Assembly: GCA_019155185.1 (NCBI GenBank)
Contig: CM032805.1
Span: 157,501 to 221,500, forward strand
DNA length: 64,000 bases
DNA from: Beaufortia kweichowensis
Taxonomy: Eukaryota; Chordata; Actinopteri; Cypriniformes; Gastromyzontidae
Reading direction: 5' to 3'
Part shown: positions 48,958-60,502 of the stretch, piece after piece
Layout: every line of letters starts with the position of its first letter
Position numbering within the stretch: the first letter of the stretch is position 1
Notes under the pieces: generated by a model
Database searches by the model: none
Told to the model about the DNA's origin: nothing
The model's input: only the letters and a program-made list of their open reading frames with translations
Made by a program: the position numbers and the translations under genes

Positions 48958-51836
48958 ATGTTCCCGAGCAAAGAGAAGAGTGAGCCGGACCTTTCATCAT
49001 CATCACCCGGCGGTGACACCCGCCCTGAGCCCGAATCTGACCCGATCACGATGGACAACATACAGGTACATACATCACATGTGTGACGCATGATCTCATG
49101 AAAACATTAGGAAAATATCGTCATGATGTCTGTGGTGAAGGTTTGTTAGACCTCTAAACTGCATGTAAACATTAACATTAAATACTGTAGCTAGACGTTT
49201 AAAAACTCTTCAGTGCAGGTGGATTTAGATACTTGCACGTGTAACACGAATTTATGAGGAGCACATTGTTTTTGGTGAAATAGTAGTACTCAATAATACT
49301 GTAGTGATATAATGAATATTGTGTAATGTTGTATAAATATGAAGTCTTAAGCAGATGCACGTGATGTTTTGTTGGGCATCCCTGCGAATGCAGTGAAACA
49401 CAGTAAAGCATCGTGAAAATGCAGCTGATCATTGAGAGAAATAGATCCATTAAGGAGAGCCCACAGCAGCCCTGCGTCACCATTGACGTCAGAGACAATG
49501 GCAAAGTTAAATATTGATCAGCAGACGGCTATTTTTAGACGCTCGAGTGTATTTAAAGAAAACGTCATAAATGCACGTAAAGCATAACGCGTGTGACGCG
49601 GAAGCACCTGCTCATCTCATGCCTCCATCATAATAATGTGCGCACGCAGGGCGCGTTCGTTCCCACGGTCACGGCGATCTCGAGCACCCCGGACCTGCAG
49701 TGGATGGTCCAGCCGACCGTCATCACGTCCGTCTCTCCGTCCGTGGCCAGAGCAAAGACAAAGACATCTGGAGGAAAGGCCAGAAAGAGCAAGAGCGAGC
49801 AGGTGTGTGGGATGGATGGATGGATGGAGGGATGGATGGATGGATGGAGGGGATGCAGCTCTGATTCTGATATTCACCTCACAGTCAGTCTGTAACAACA
49901 ATAGACTATATAGAGACGCATTGCAGTCATGCGCCTGTCACTGGCTTAAGTTTAGGGCATCGGGAGGGAAAGTTTGCACGTGATAAATAATAAGAGGGTT
50001 TCATCTCTCAGCAGCTGTCACCAGAGGAAGAGGAGAAGAAGAGAATCAGGAGAGAGAGGAATAAAATGGCTGCAGCCAAGTGTCGCAACAGACGGAGAGA
50101 ACTGACAGACACACTTCAGGCTGTGAGTACAGCAAAACATACTGAAAGTGCTCCAAAGACATATGAAGTACCAAAGGTGCGCTGTGAAAGAATATCCTGA
50201 CTTGTCTCCTGACTTGATTTAAAAACGTGGCATGGAAATCAAAGTAAGATTCAATAATGGTCATATAAGAATAGTCTGTATAGTCAATTAGTCATTTTTC
50301 ATCCACTGGGGTCAGTTTAATCTGGATCAGAACGACTGCTGGCTCTTGCCATCAAGGATGAGGTAATCCATCTTGGATTGGATCACCCTGATTCCCACTG
50401 TTTCAGATGATCAAATCCAGATTACCAAATGGGATCACATATCACAACAGGTAGTAATGTGGGCTTTTACTTGAAGAGACAATAAAACAATATTAACATA
50501 CTCCTTTTTTAATTTCATCTGACCCACAACAAATAAATGCACACAAATATAGATTAAAGACACACAATGTCCAATACTTAACAAAATAAAGAATGTTTAC
50601 AGCACTTCATTTGTAGAAAGACCTAATAAAGTTAACATGAACTAATATTTTGCTCTTGACAGCTGTTTGAAGGTTCAGTGTAAACTAAAGAAACATATAT
50701 TTTTGACTAAATGAATTTGTGTGGTTCTTAGTTTCACCCTGCTGCTGGGATCAGAATAACCCTGTTTTTCTAGTTGATTGAACATATCCACAGTCCTACT
50801 AAAAGGTTTCACGAGTGGATCCAGATCATAACCCAAGGTTGGATTTTGTGATCGTTTTCAGAATCTTTTTTTGCTTTTAAACAATCCATTCTGAAGATCT
50901 GATCTGAAATGACTGAACAGTCGGCCTGTGATGTTGAAGATCTTAGGATGCAGATGTACATATGACTCTGAGGCCATACATCAGCTCTGTGTGCAGCACA
51001 AGCGTGACCAAAAGTGATATTACTCTATGATTAGACTGTAGTCATGTGAGTATGACAGACACAGTCCTTCACTTTGGGTTATATGATAAAGAGCAGTCAG
51101 GATACACTTAAAACATGCACATTTTGTGTCCCAGATATCGTTTAAATAAATGAGAAATGAACGTTTTTAACAACATGTTTGATTCCTTCAGGAAACTGAC
51201 AGGCTGGAAGAGGACAAAGCAGCTCTACAGGCAGAAATCGAGAGTCTTGTGAAGGAGAAGGAGAGGTTGGAGTATATTCTGTCCACTCATAAACCTCTCT
51301 GTCAGCTGCCTGAAGAGCTGGACTGCGTGTTTCCAGAATCTCCTCAACCGCTTCCGGCTCCAGAAACGGCCACTAAACTCCCCGAGGAAAGTCCACAGGA
51401 CGCCGGCTCGCTTCAGGACACGGAGACCCCCACGGTTCCGTCCACCGCCATCTCCGGCAACTCCAACATCCTGCTGTGCTCCAGCGCCGAGGTCAGCTTG
51501 TGCGACCTGGAGCCTTCGCTGGATATGAAAGACGAGCTCTGTCTCGCCGCCGGAGACGACACGGCCCGCTCCGTTCCCGACATAGACCTGACCGGCTCGC
51601 TGGGCATCACGGACTGGGAGACGCTGTACAAGTCTGTGGCTAACGATCTAGAACCTTTAAGCACCCCGGTGGTGAGCGCCTCCACACCCACCTGCAGCAA
51701 CTACCTGTCCGTCTTTACCTTCGCCTGTCCAGAGCTGGACTCGCCGACCGAAGGACTGGACGCTTGTAAAGGCGGAGCCGCCAAAGCTGAATCTAGCGTC
51801 GATATCCTCAACTCTCCGACACTACTGGCCTTATAA
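48958..51836 (+). CDS. fosaa: c-Fos-type bZIP transcription factor (divergent paralogue)
   Basis: FOS dimerises with JUN to bind AP-1 sites as an immediate-early factor. Exons 48958-49065, 49650-49802, 50015-50122 and 51192-51836 match the four-exon FOS layout; 337 residues. Landmarks are FVPTVTAISSTPDLQWMVQP, basic region RRERNKMAAAKCRNRRREL, and a zipper with leucines spaced by seven (LTDTLQAETDRLEEDKAALQ onward). The tail has SVPDIDLTGSLGITDWE and the terminal SPTLLAL shared with c-Fos but not FOSL1/2. The N-terminus (MFPSKEKSEPDLSSSSPGGD) lacks the MMFSGFN..SSSRCSS opening of c-Fos, suggesting the diverged teleost copy; the aa suffix is tentative. Confidence 0.9.
49809..49856 (+). repeat. 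GGAT microsatellite in fos intron 2
   Basis: (GATG)n with GAGG interruptions begins a few bases after the donor at 49803. Confidence 0.9.
50310..50840. mobile_element. Possible DNA-transposon-derived repeat in fos intron 3
   Basis: The left part reads GGTCAGTTTAATCTGGATCA and the right part GTGGATCCAGATCATAACCC. The ends look loosely inverted and the inner sequence repeats TCCAGATTACC / TCTGGATC words. No family could be named. Confidence 0.3.
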
Positions 51837-52350
51837 ACACAATGACGTCACAGCGCTGTTATCTATCGCCGGACATGTCCGTGTGCGTGAAGCCGGCCGC
51901 ATCCGTGACGCGTGTGACGTGTAGGGTGGGATGTCACTTTCTTCCAGATACTTGTTGATGTAGCCCAAATACAAGAGCATGGACAGATGTTTTATGGACA
52001 GATGTTCTGGTTTGAAAAGCATGCACAGAAATATCATGAATATATATATATATATATGTATATATGTGTCAGTTTCATATTTGTTTAATCTGGTGCTAAG
52101 TTCCGTATTTGTGGAATTGACTGCGAGTTTGTGATTGTTTTTTTTATGGCAATAGTTTATCAGCTCGTGTCGTGCTTTAATATCATCACAGTTATTATCA
52201 CATACCTCAGTGTCACCATTCAACTGTGTTTAGAGTTTTCCATGAAAACATCCAGTGCTGCAGTATATCCATGGAGATGTATTTTATGATAATTTATTTT
52301 TTTACATTTTAAATTTGACTTGTTCGTCAAATGAAAAGCATTAATTGCTA

Positions 52351-52370
52351 AATAAATCTTCACGAATAAA
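52351..52370 (+). terminator. fos poly(A) signals
   Basis: Two AATAAA hexamers at 52351-52356 and 52365-52370, about 515 bases after the stop. The 3' UTR holds T-rich ATTTA-like stretches (for example near 52290-52310) as expected for unstable fos mRNA. Confidence 0.65.
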
Positions 52371-52559
52371 CATTCACACCCTTGTGTTCCTGCGTCCTTT
52401 CTTTAAAAATAATTTAAAAATTAAGTATGTTCTTTTATTTCAATATTCATTTTTCATTTCTTTTTTCCTCCCACAAGAACAAGAGGTACACAAACAAAAT
52501 AATTCATTGGATTAACTCAATTTAATTGAGGGCAGGATTTCCATCTAATAATATATAGT

Positions 52560-53150
52560 TATGTGAAAAAATTAGGACACCCCATGAAACCCTGTTTTTT
52601 TATTTTATCTTCATTTCAACAATATTGGGAGATTTAAGTAATAAAACTAAACAAATAAAACCAAAGAAAGGTCTTATTAAAACGATCTATAAAATGTAAC
52701 TTTACCTACAGCAGTCTCTTACAGTTGATGTGTATGAGTCTACAATCAGAAAGAAACGGCACAACTTTAATTATCATGAGACGTGTGCAAGGAGAAAACC
52801 TTTACTGTCGAAGAAAAACACGAGAGCAAGACTGAAGATTGACAAAGAACACACAGATAAAGATCAAGACTTCTGGAATAATGTGCTTTAGACAGATGAG
52901 TCAAACATTGAATTATTTGGACATTATTTGGATAAATTTCAGCAAAAGAAGCTCATATCAGCTGTGAAACATGGAGGTGTGATGGTTTGAGGATGACCTG
53001 ACCAGCTCACTGTCCACTTTGTATAATTCTACATTGTATAAGAAGCTGAAGCGATACTGGACCTTACAACATGATAATGACTAAAACATACCAGTAAATC
53101 CACCAAAGACTGGCTGAAATTACAATTAAACTGCACTTTCTTTAACACAA
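52560..53150 (+). mobile_element. Decayed Tc1/mariner transposon
   Basis: Starts GTGAAAAAATTAGGACACCC, a typical fish Tc1-group end. Traces of transposase follow in broken frame: TDESNIELFG near 52897-52926 (around a catalytic Asp) and TLQHDND near 53063-53085. Many frame breaks; long dead. Confidence 0.65.
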
Positions 53151-53219
53151 AACACTGAAATTTGTCAAATAGAATCAAGAGCTAATCCTGAAACACTTTT
53201 TCATTATTAACATTATTAA

Positions 53220-53940
53220 CATTATGATCATTATGATCATCTCAGCTAATGCTTTCTTCTGCAGAAACTCTTTTAAACACCAACAGAACAGAATATTAAA
53301 CATTAATAAGTATCTCTCTTTTCTGACTTTATTTTGATATTTTCATGTTATTTTCATGTCACATTTTAATGTTATTTTACCTTAATGACATAAATGATTC
53401 ATGTAGTCCTAACATGACTGGATCACGTCACGTGACTCATTAGTAGAACATCATGTTTTTAAAGTTGAATTGACACATGCTATAATTAAGTCTTTTCAAC
53501 TTTTCAAAGTTAAGTAGATTCACAAAATAATGAATAAATTAATTCATTTTATTTACGATAACAAGTACAAGAAGTTCATTTTTACATGTGTATTGCATCA
53601 CATTTGTTGCCACAGAAAAATAAGACAAATAAGAAATTCACAAAAAGTTTCACAAAAGCTTTCACGACTTTGTAGTTTTATTTATTTAATGTGTCAATAT
53701 TTATGCCATTGTGACGTCAGTCATGACCATCTACAGATTGTGTTCTTTATAGTAGATCAAAGATTCTACAGACTATATAAAATATAATGTTTTAAAATAG
53801 ATTTAAGATTTAAAATATTATGGTTAAATTAGCGTGAGAACATTTGTAGTCACACTCCAATTAAAACCAAATAAGAAGGGTTCATATATTTGGACAATTC
53901 CATGCAAATATGAAGAAAACAAGGTTTTTATCAATAGTTT
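53220..53940. other. AT-rich spacer, nothing recognised
   Basis: Between the Tc1 relic and the second dispersed repeat copy. No supported features. Confidence 0.4.
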
Positions 53941-53950
53941 GTTCATAAAT

Positions 53951-54090
53951 TGATAGTTCAGATGGTTTAAATCCTCATGTGAGGTTTTAAAGTATTTGTT
54001 TCTGTTCAAATCATGATTTTTCATAGTCAGATAAAGTGTGTTTTCATTCCTATCAGTTCATAATCCTCTCCTAAATGAACACATGAACAT
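53951..54090 (+). repeat. Dispersed repeat, copy 2
   Basis: Direct counterpart of 31671-31806 (TGATAGTTCAGATGGTTTAA..ATGATTTTTCATAGTCAG..ATGAACACATGAACAT), with a few small indels. Confidence 0.75.
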
Positions 54091-54306
54091 AATTAAGTGA
54101 TGTTGCGTCATCTCTTCTTCATTTGTCGCTTCTGCTTCGCGTGTCGCGTGTGTTTGTTTGCTGGTTTCTAAGGGGAGGAGCTCGTGCGCGTGCTCCACGC
54201 TGCTCCAGCGAGCCTCCACGCGCGGGCGCGCGCGCTCCTCGTATTCCTCATCCTCTCTGCTGACGTCCCACTTCCGCATTCCTCGATCCTCCCGATTAGG
54301 GATCAG

Positions 54307-54397
54307 ATGCAACGCTTCCCGCTCTTCAAGATCTACTCGCGACCTCGGCCTGACGTCAGAAAGGGACTCCATCCGCTCGCCACGGGACCGGAGTCAG
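54307..54397 (+). other. Candidate first exon of jdp2, possibly coding
   Basis: In a CpG-rich block, an ATG at 54307 opens 30 codons (MQRFPLFKIYSRPRPDVRKG..TGPES) ending in a donor GTAGGA at 54398 with one base left over. The jdp2 exon at 60480 has acceptor TTGTTCAG and needs exactly one base, then reads AAVTGVYD into MMPGQ. The two could encode an N-terminal extension of about 38 residues. If not coding, this may be the 5' UTR exon. Confidence 0.4.
54351..54358 (+). promoter_or_regulatory. Perfect CRE/ATF site in the candidate jdp2 promoter region
   Basis: TGACGTCA inside the candidate exon. A half-match (TGACGTCC) sits at about 54261. JDP2 itself and FOS/ATF dimers bind this class of site, so auto- or cross-regulation is plausible. 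Confidence 0.5.
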
Positions 54398-54468
54398 GTA
54401 GGAGCGTGACTTTCAACTACTTCTGCACGGGTTCGAGTCCGGGAGCGCGCTTTTCCCGAGGAACCCAC

Positions 54469-54539
54469 TGAGCTCCCTTCATAGGCAGCTTAATTGTGCA
54501 CATCCGCACGCTTGTGATGCTGCCTAAGAAGGGAGCTCA
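54469..54539. repeat. 21-bp inverted repeat with 29-base loop
   Basis: Left arm 54469-54489 (TGAGCTCCCTTCATAGGCAGC) and right arm 54519-54539 are complementary at 20 of 21 positions. It lies just downstream of the candidate jdp2 exon. No tRNA or snoRNA fold was recognised around it. Confidence 0.85.
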
Positions 54540-54901
54540 CTAGACTTCCAAACACGTCCTCAGAAACTGTTCAAATAGTGTAAGTCGTAGCGCGCGTCAT
54601 GACTGCACCGTCACGTATTTGTCGCATTGTTACATATAAACTTAACAAACCGTGCATGCGCAGATCTGCGCAGACCTGCGCAGACCTCGGGCTGCCTGTC
54701 ATTGACATCTGATGAGGATGATGTTACATAAGAGGCACTTCCGTTCTGACATCATCAGGGCGTGGCGCACGTGCAGTCCCACATTGACACTTTTATTGTC
54801 ATGGGATTATTTTTAGTTGTGGTTTAGAAATGAACAACACTGGGTTTCAGTATTAGACGTCATTCTTTGGTTTGTTTAAAAGATTTTAGAAGTCTGACAT
54901 A

Positions 54902-54929
54902 TCATCATCATCATCATCAGCATCATCAT

Positions 54930-54960
<31 letters not shown>

Positions 54961-54965
54961 AGCAT
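54902..54965 (+). repeat. CAT/CAG microsatellite
   Basis: (ATC)n with CAG interruptions and a short (AGC)n run at the right end. Confidence 0.9.
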
Positions 54966-54969
54966 CATA

Positions 54970-56220
54970 TTCTGAATCCAGCAGATACTGCCGTCTGAAC
55001 TATCATTCAGTATGATGAAAGAAAAAAGTTTGACATTGGTATGAATTGATTATGTTTGTTTGTTTGTTTTAACCTGGAAATATTTGAAGAATTTGAACAA
55101 TTGAAAACAGCGAAAAGCTGAATGTGATTTTTTTGTGTTCTGCATATTTCTGGGTAATTTATTAATTTCCTGTGTAGAAAATGTCACATTATGTTTCATT
55201 TGTTGGGTTGAAGCACATTTGAGAAGCTCTTTAAGATCTCTCTGGATTACCACGAATCATCTCGTCATGCTGTCAGTAAAACAAAATAATAACAAAATAC
55301 AAAGACACAATGAAAGACTCAGATTGATCTATTAATCATCAAAACAAGTGAAAGAAAGAAGCATGTGAGCGTACTTCATGTTCTTGAATCATTCACAAAT
55401 CTGATTGTCTTGTTTCTTTTACGCTGATGATTGTGTGATGGTTGAAGTAATGTTATTGAAGAACGTTTATCATCGTTTGAGTCTGTGAAGAACTTCTTCC
55501 AGAACATTCTTCAGAGTATAAATGATGAAGAACACACCGCTGTACGTTTCTTCCTTCTGGTTCTATGTGTTTTTATAAGATTTGCTGTAAACTATATGTC
55601 TGATATCTGATATTTGAACGGTATAATAAGAACTGTATTTCTGTAGAATCTCATCTCATGATGTGTGATCAGTACAGCGTCTCGCTCGAGTACACATCCA
55701 AACAAAGAGAACACTGTTGTGTTCTGTTGATTTTTCCCAATCATTCATGTTATTCCTCGTCTGGTTTCTATAAGGTTTGCTTTGGATGTGTGCTGAACGC
55801 TTGATGATTTTTCCATCGAGGATTTAAGCGTGTGTGTGCGTGTGTGTCGTCTGGATGTCTGTGTAATGTCTGATCATGAAGTGTGTGTTGGATCACATCT
55901 GTATAAATGTTCAGAGAGTTATTTTGGCTGTAAATGTGTGTGTGTGTGTGATCTTTAGTCATAAATCTAAGGGTTTGATCAGGAATCAGATGTTTTGTTT
56001 CAATCTAAATGGTTTTAGCGGTGAGTGACGTGTTGTGGATGGTTTATTCACCTCGTGATATTTCAGTCCATCATTCAGTGGGATTTTCAGCTGATTTTAA
56101 TTGAAGCTCTGTTGTTCTTGTTCACTGTAACAGCTGGATGATGTGGAGAACACAGACAGAACAGAAGATTCTGGGCTTTGTTTTTGTTGTTTTGTGCAGC
56201 AAATTGTCATGTTCTTCTGC
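54970..56220. other. jdp2 upstream/intron interval, nothing recognised
   Basis: Ordinary AT-rich sequence with TG microsatellites near 55827-55848 and 55935-55951. No exon or repeat family recognised. Confidence 0.4.
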
Positions 56221-56229
56221 AGACACATT

Positions 56230-56594
56230 TAGGGATGGGTACCGAACTCGGTACTTTTATAGTACAGAGTACTACCGGTACTACCGAGTATCGATTCACA
56301 TAAAATCATTCGGTGCTCAATTTGGGTACCTGAGAGAACACGTCTGTGCGCCGCGTGAGTCTGGTACGTGCGCGCGAGAGAGAGACCGTGTGTGAAGTGT
56401 GACACTTGCTCAAACACACACACAGGGCAATGGCTAACAGAAAGCGTGTGCTTACATTTCACAAAGGTTGATGCGGACAACGTAAGTGGCAGTGGTAATA
56501 CATCCAACCTGAGGAAACACTTAGTTAAACACTAATTATATTTAATAATTTCAGGTACCGTACCGGAAAAAAATGTGAACGGTACCCAACCCTA
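56230..56594 (+). mobile_element. hAT MITE retaining a BED-finger remnant, with perfect 8-bp target duplication
   Basis: 365 bases flanked by GACACATT at 56222-56229 and 56595-56602. The ends TAGGGATGGGTACCG and, inverted, TAGGGTTGGGTACCG form terminal repeats. Inside, near 56460-56535, the plus strand reads TKVDADNVSGSGNTSNLRKH, then LVKH and stop. This is the second half of a BED-type zinc finger as found at the start of hAT transposases. It is an internally deleted derivative. Confidence 0.85.
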
Positions 56595-56670
56595 GACACA
56601 TTCCTGTGAGCTGACAGACACACACATACACACTGATTAATAACCTCCTCATGGGGACCATAAAATGTCA

Positions 56671-59600
56671 CGCAAACACTCGGACGCAAACACACGGACG
56701 CAAACACTCGGACGCAAACACTCGGACGCAGACACTCGGACGCAGACACTCGGACGCAGACACACGGACGCAGACACTCGGACGCAGACACTCGGACGCA
56801 GACACTCGGACGCAGACACTCGGACGCAGACACACGGACGCAAACACTCGGACGCAAAGACTCAGACGCAGACACTCGGACGCAAACACTCAGACGCAGA
56901 CACTCGGACGCAGACACTCAGACGCAAACACTCGGACGCAAACACTCGGACGCAGACACTCGGACGCAGACACTCGGACGCAGACACTCGGACGCAGACA
57001 CTCGGACGCAAACACTCGGACGCATAAACACTCCAGACGCAGACACTCGGACGCAAAACACCGGACGCAAACACCGGACGCAGACACCGGACGCGAAACA
57101 CACGGACGCAGAACACCGGACGCAGACACTCGGACGCAGACACTCGGACGCAAACACACGGACGCAAAACACACGGACGCAAAACACCGGACGCAAAACA
57201 CACGGACGCAAAACACACGGACGCAAACACCGGACGCAAACACACGGACGCAAAACACACGGACGCTAAACACACGGACGCTAAACACACGGACCTTAAA
57301 CACACGGACGCAAACACACGGACCTTAAAACACGCGCAGACACTCAGACGCAAACACCGGACGTATAAACACACGCAGACGCACGGACGCAGACACACGG
57401 ACGCAGACACCTCGGACGCAAAACACTCGGACGCAGACACTCAGACGCAGACACACTCGACGCAGACACCGGACGCTTAAACACGGACGCAAACACTCGG
57501 ACGCAGACACCGGACGCAGACACACGGACGCAGAACTTCCGGACGCAGACACTCGGACGCTAAAAACACCGGACGCAAAACACACGGACGCATAAACACT
57601 TCGGACGCAAACACTTTCGGACGCAGACACTCGGACGCAAAACACTCGGACGCAAACACTCGGACGCAAACACTCGGACGCAGACACTCGGACGCAAACA
57701 CACGGACGCAAACACTCGGACGCAGACACTCGGACGCATAAACACACGGACGCAAAACACTCGGACGCAAACACTCGGACGCAGACACCGGACGCGACAC
57801 TCAGGACGCAGACACTCGGACGCGAGACACACGGACGCAGAGACTTTCGGACGCAGACACTCGGACGCAGACACTCGGACGCAAACACTCTGTGGACGCT
57901 AAACACTCAGACGCAAACACTCGGACGCAAACACACGGACGCAAACACTCGGACGCAGACACTCGGACGCAGACACTCGGACGCAGACACTCGGACGCAG
58001 ACACTCGGACGCAGACACTCGGACGCAGACACTCGGACGCAGACACTCGGACGCAGACACTCGGACGCAAACACTCAGACGCAAACACACGGACGCGCAA
58101 ACACACGGACGCTTAAACACGGACGCAAACACTTTCGGACGCAGACACTCGGACGCGAACACACGACGGGACACTGAACGCGACGCACGATACACTCGGA
58201 CGCAAAACACACGGACGCAAACACACGGACGCAAAACACGCAGACACTCAGACGCAGACACTCGGACGCAAAACACGCAAACACACGGACGCGCGAACAC
58301 GGACGAGACATTCGGACGCAAACACCTGACGCAGACACTCAGACGCAGACATTCGGACGCAGACACACGGACGCAAACACTCGGACGCAAAACACCGGAC
58401 GCAGACACTGGACGCAGACACACGGACGCAGAAACGGACGCAGACACTCGGACGCTAAACACCGGACGCAAACACACGACACACGGACGCGACACACGGA
58501 CGCGAACAACACTCGGACGCAAACACTCGGACGCAGACACTCAGACGCAAACATTCGGACGCAAACACCTTTTCGGACGCATAAACACTCGACGCAAACG
58601 CACGGACGCAGACACACGGACGCAGACACACGGACGCAAACACTCGACGCAGGCACACGGACGCAAACACCGGACGCGAACACACGGACGCAAACACTCG
58701 GACGCAAACACTCAGACGCAAACACTCGGACGCAAACACTCGGACGCAACACTCGGACGCAAACACATGGACGCAGACACTCGGACGCGAAACACTGGAC
58801 GCAAACACTCGGACGCAGACACACGGACGCAAACACACGGACGCTAAAACACACGGGGCGCAAAAACACCGGACGCAGACACTCGGACGCAGACACCGGA
58901 CGCAGACACTCAGACGCAGACACCGGACGCAGACACCGGACGCAGACACTTTCGGACGCAAACACTCAGACGCAAAACACTCAGACGCAGAAACACTCGG
59001 ACGCAAAACACGGACGCGAAAACACTACGGACGCAAACACCGGACGCAGACACTCGGACGCAGACACTCGCCGGACGCGACACCGGACGACACTCGGACG
59101 CAGACACTCAGACGCAGACACTCGGACGCAGACACTCGGACGCAGACACTCGGACGCAAACACACGGACGCAAACACTCGGACGCAAACACACGGACGCA
59201 AACACACGGACGCAGACACTCGGACGCAGACACCGGACGCAAAAACACAGACGCAAAACACACGACGCAAACACACGGACGCAAACACACGGACGCAAAC
59301 ACACGGACGCAAACACACGGACGCAAACACTCGGACGCAAACACGCAGACACTCAGACGCAGACACTCGGACGCAAACACGCAGACACACGGACGCAGAC
59401 ACACGGACGCAGACACTCGGACGCAAACACTCGGACGCAGACACTCAGACGCAGACATTCGGACGCAGACACTCGGACGCAAACACTCGGACGCAGACAC
59501 TCGGACGCAGACACTCGGACGCAGACACACGGACGCAGAACTCGGACGCAGACACACGGACGCAAACACTCGGACGCAAACACACGGACGCAGACACACG

Positions 59601-60268
59601 GACGCAAACACTCGGACGCAAACACTCGGACGCAGACACTCGGACGCAAACACTCGGACGCAAAACACACGGACGCAAAACACCGGACGCAAACGCCGGA
59701 CGCAGACACACGGACGCATAAACACTCGAGGACGCAAACACCGGACGCAGACACTGACGGACGCAGACACACGGACGCAAACACACGGACGCAAAACACT
59801 CGGACGCAAAACACACGCGGACGCAGACACACGGACGCAAACACTCGGACGCAAACACTCAGACGCAGACACTCGGACGCAAACACTCGGACGCAAACAC
59901 TCGGACGCAAACACATGGACGCAGACACATGGACGCAGACACTCGGACGCAAACACTCGGACGCAAACACTCGGACGCAGACACACGGACGCAGACACAC
60001 GGACGCAAACACACGGACGCAAACACTCGGACGCAAAACACATGGACGCAGACACATGGGCGCAGAAGACACCGGACGCAAAACACCGGACGCAAACACT
60101 GGACGCAGACACACGGACGCAGACACTTTCGGACGCAGACACACGGACGCAGACACTCGGACGCAGACACTCGGACGCAAACACTCGGACGCAAACACAC
60201 GGACGCAAACACTCGGACGCAAACACTCGGACGCAGACACACGGACGCAAACACTCGGACGCAGACAC
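56671..60268 (+). repeat. 3.6-kb minisatellite, 14-bp unit
   Basis: About 255 copies of a 14-base unit (GGACGCAGACACTC) with frequent A/G (CGCAAACAC or CGCAGACAC) and TC/AC variants. Scattered indels (AAAACAC, CACCGG) are commonest between 57030 and 59100. Each full unit carries two CpG sites. Three units make 42 bases, so stop-free frames of up to 386 codons appear on both strands (CVRVSASECLRPSV on the minus strand); they are not genes. It sits in the interval before the jdp2 start exon. Confidence 0.97.
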
Positions 60269-60289
60269 ACAGACAGGTCACTGGTCACA

Positions 60290-60418
60290 GGTCTGTTTAC
60301 ACCATAGTTTCTTTTCATTTGTATATTGTGTCTTTGTTATTTTGCACATTGTGTGCTGTGTCCTGTCTTGTCACTGTATGTGTAAACAGACCTGACAATA
60401 AAGCTCATTCTCATTCTG
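60290..60418 (+). mobile_element. LINE 3' end abutting the minisatellite
   Basis: Ends CAATAAAGCTCATTCTCATT CTG, the form of a fish CR1/Rex-type LINE 3' end, where the final ATTCTC/ATTCTG words are a short terminal repeat. No coding part is present. It starts about 20 bases after the array. Confidence 0.5.
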
Positions 60419-60502
60419 ATGTGTGTATATATAGATGAGTATGAATCTGATGATGATGTTGTTGTTTCGTGTTGTTCAGCTGCAGTGACGGGTGTTTATG
60501 AC

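Noticed and set aside
49617..49983. Alternative-frame ORFs over fos exon 2
   Set aside because: Shadows of the Fos exon, whose own frame gives conserved FVPTVTAISSTPDLQWM.
54058..54372. 104-codon minus-strand ORF rich in Glu/Arg
   Set aside because: Mirror of the CpG-rich plus-strand block; no homology or splice support, though compositionally open on both strands.
54371..54455. tRNA gene suggested by GGTTCGAGTCC and a T run
   Set aside because: No A box at the right distance and no acceptor stem or anticodon arm could be paired; probably a chance B box (kept only as part of a finding).
56651..60318. Long open frames on both strands (up to 386 codons, cysteine/valine/arginine-rich)
   Set aside because: They are three-frame readings of the 14-bp minisatellite, present on both strands without splice or start context.
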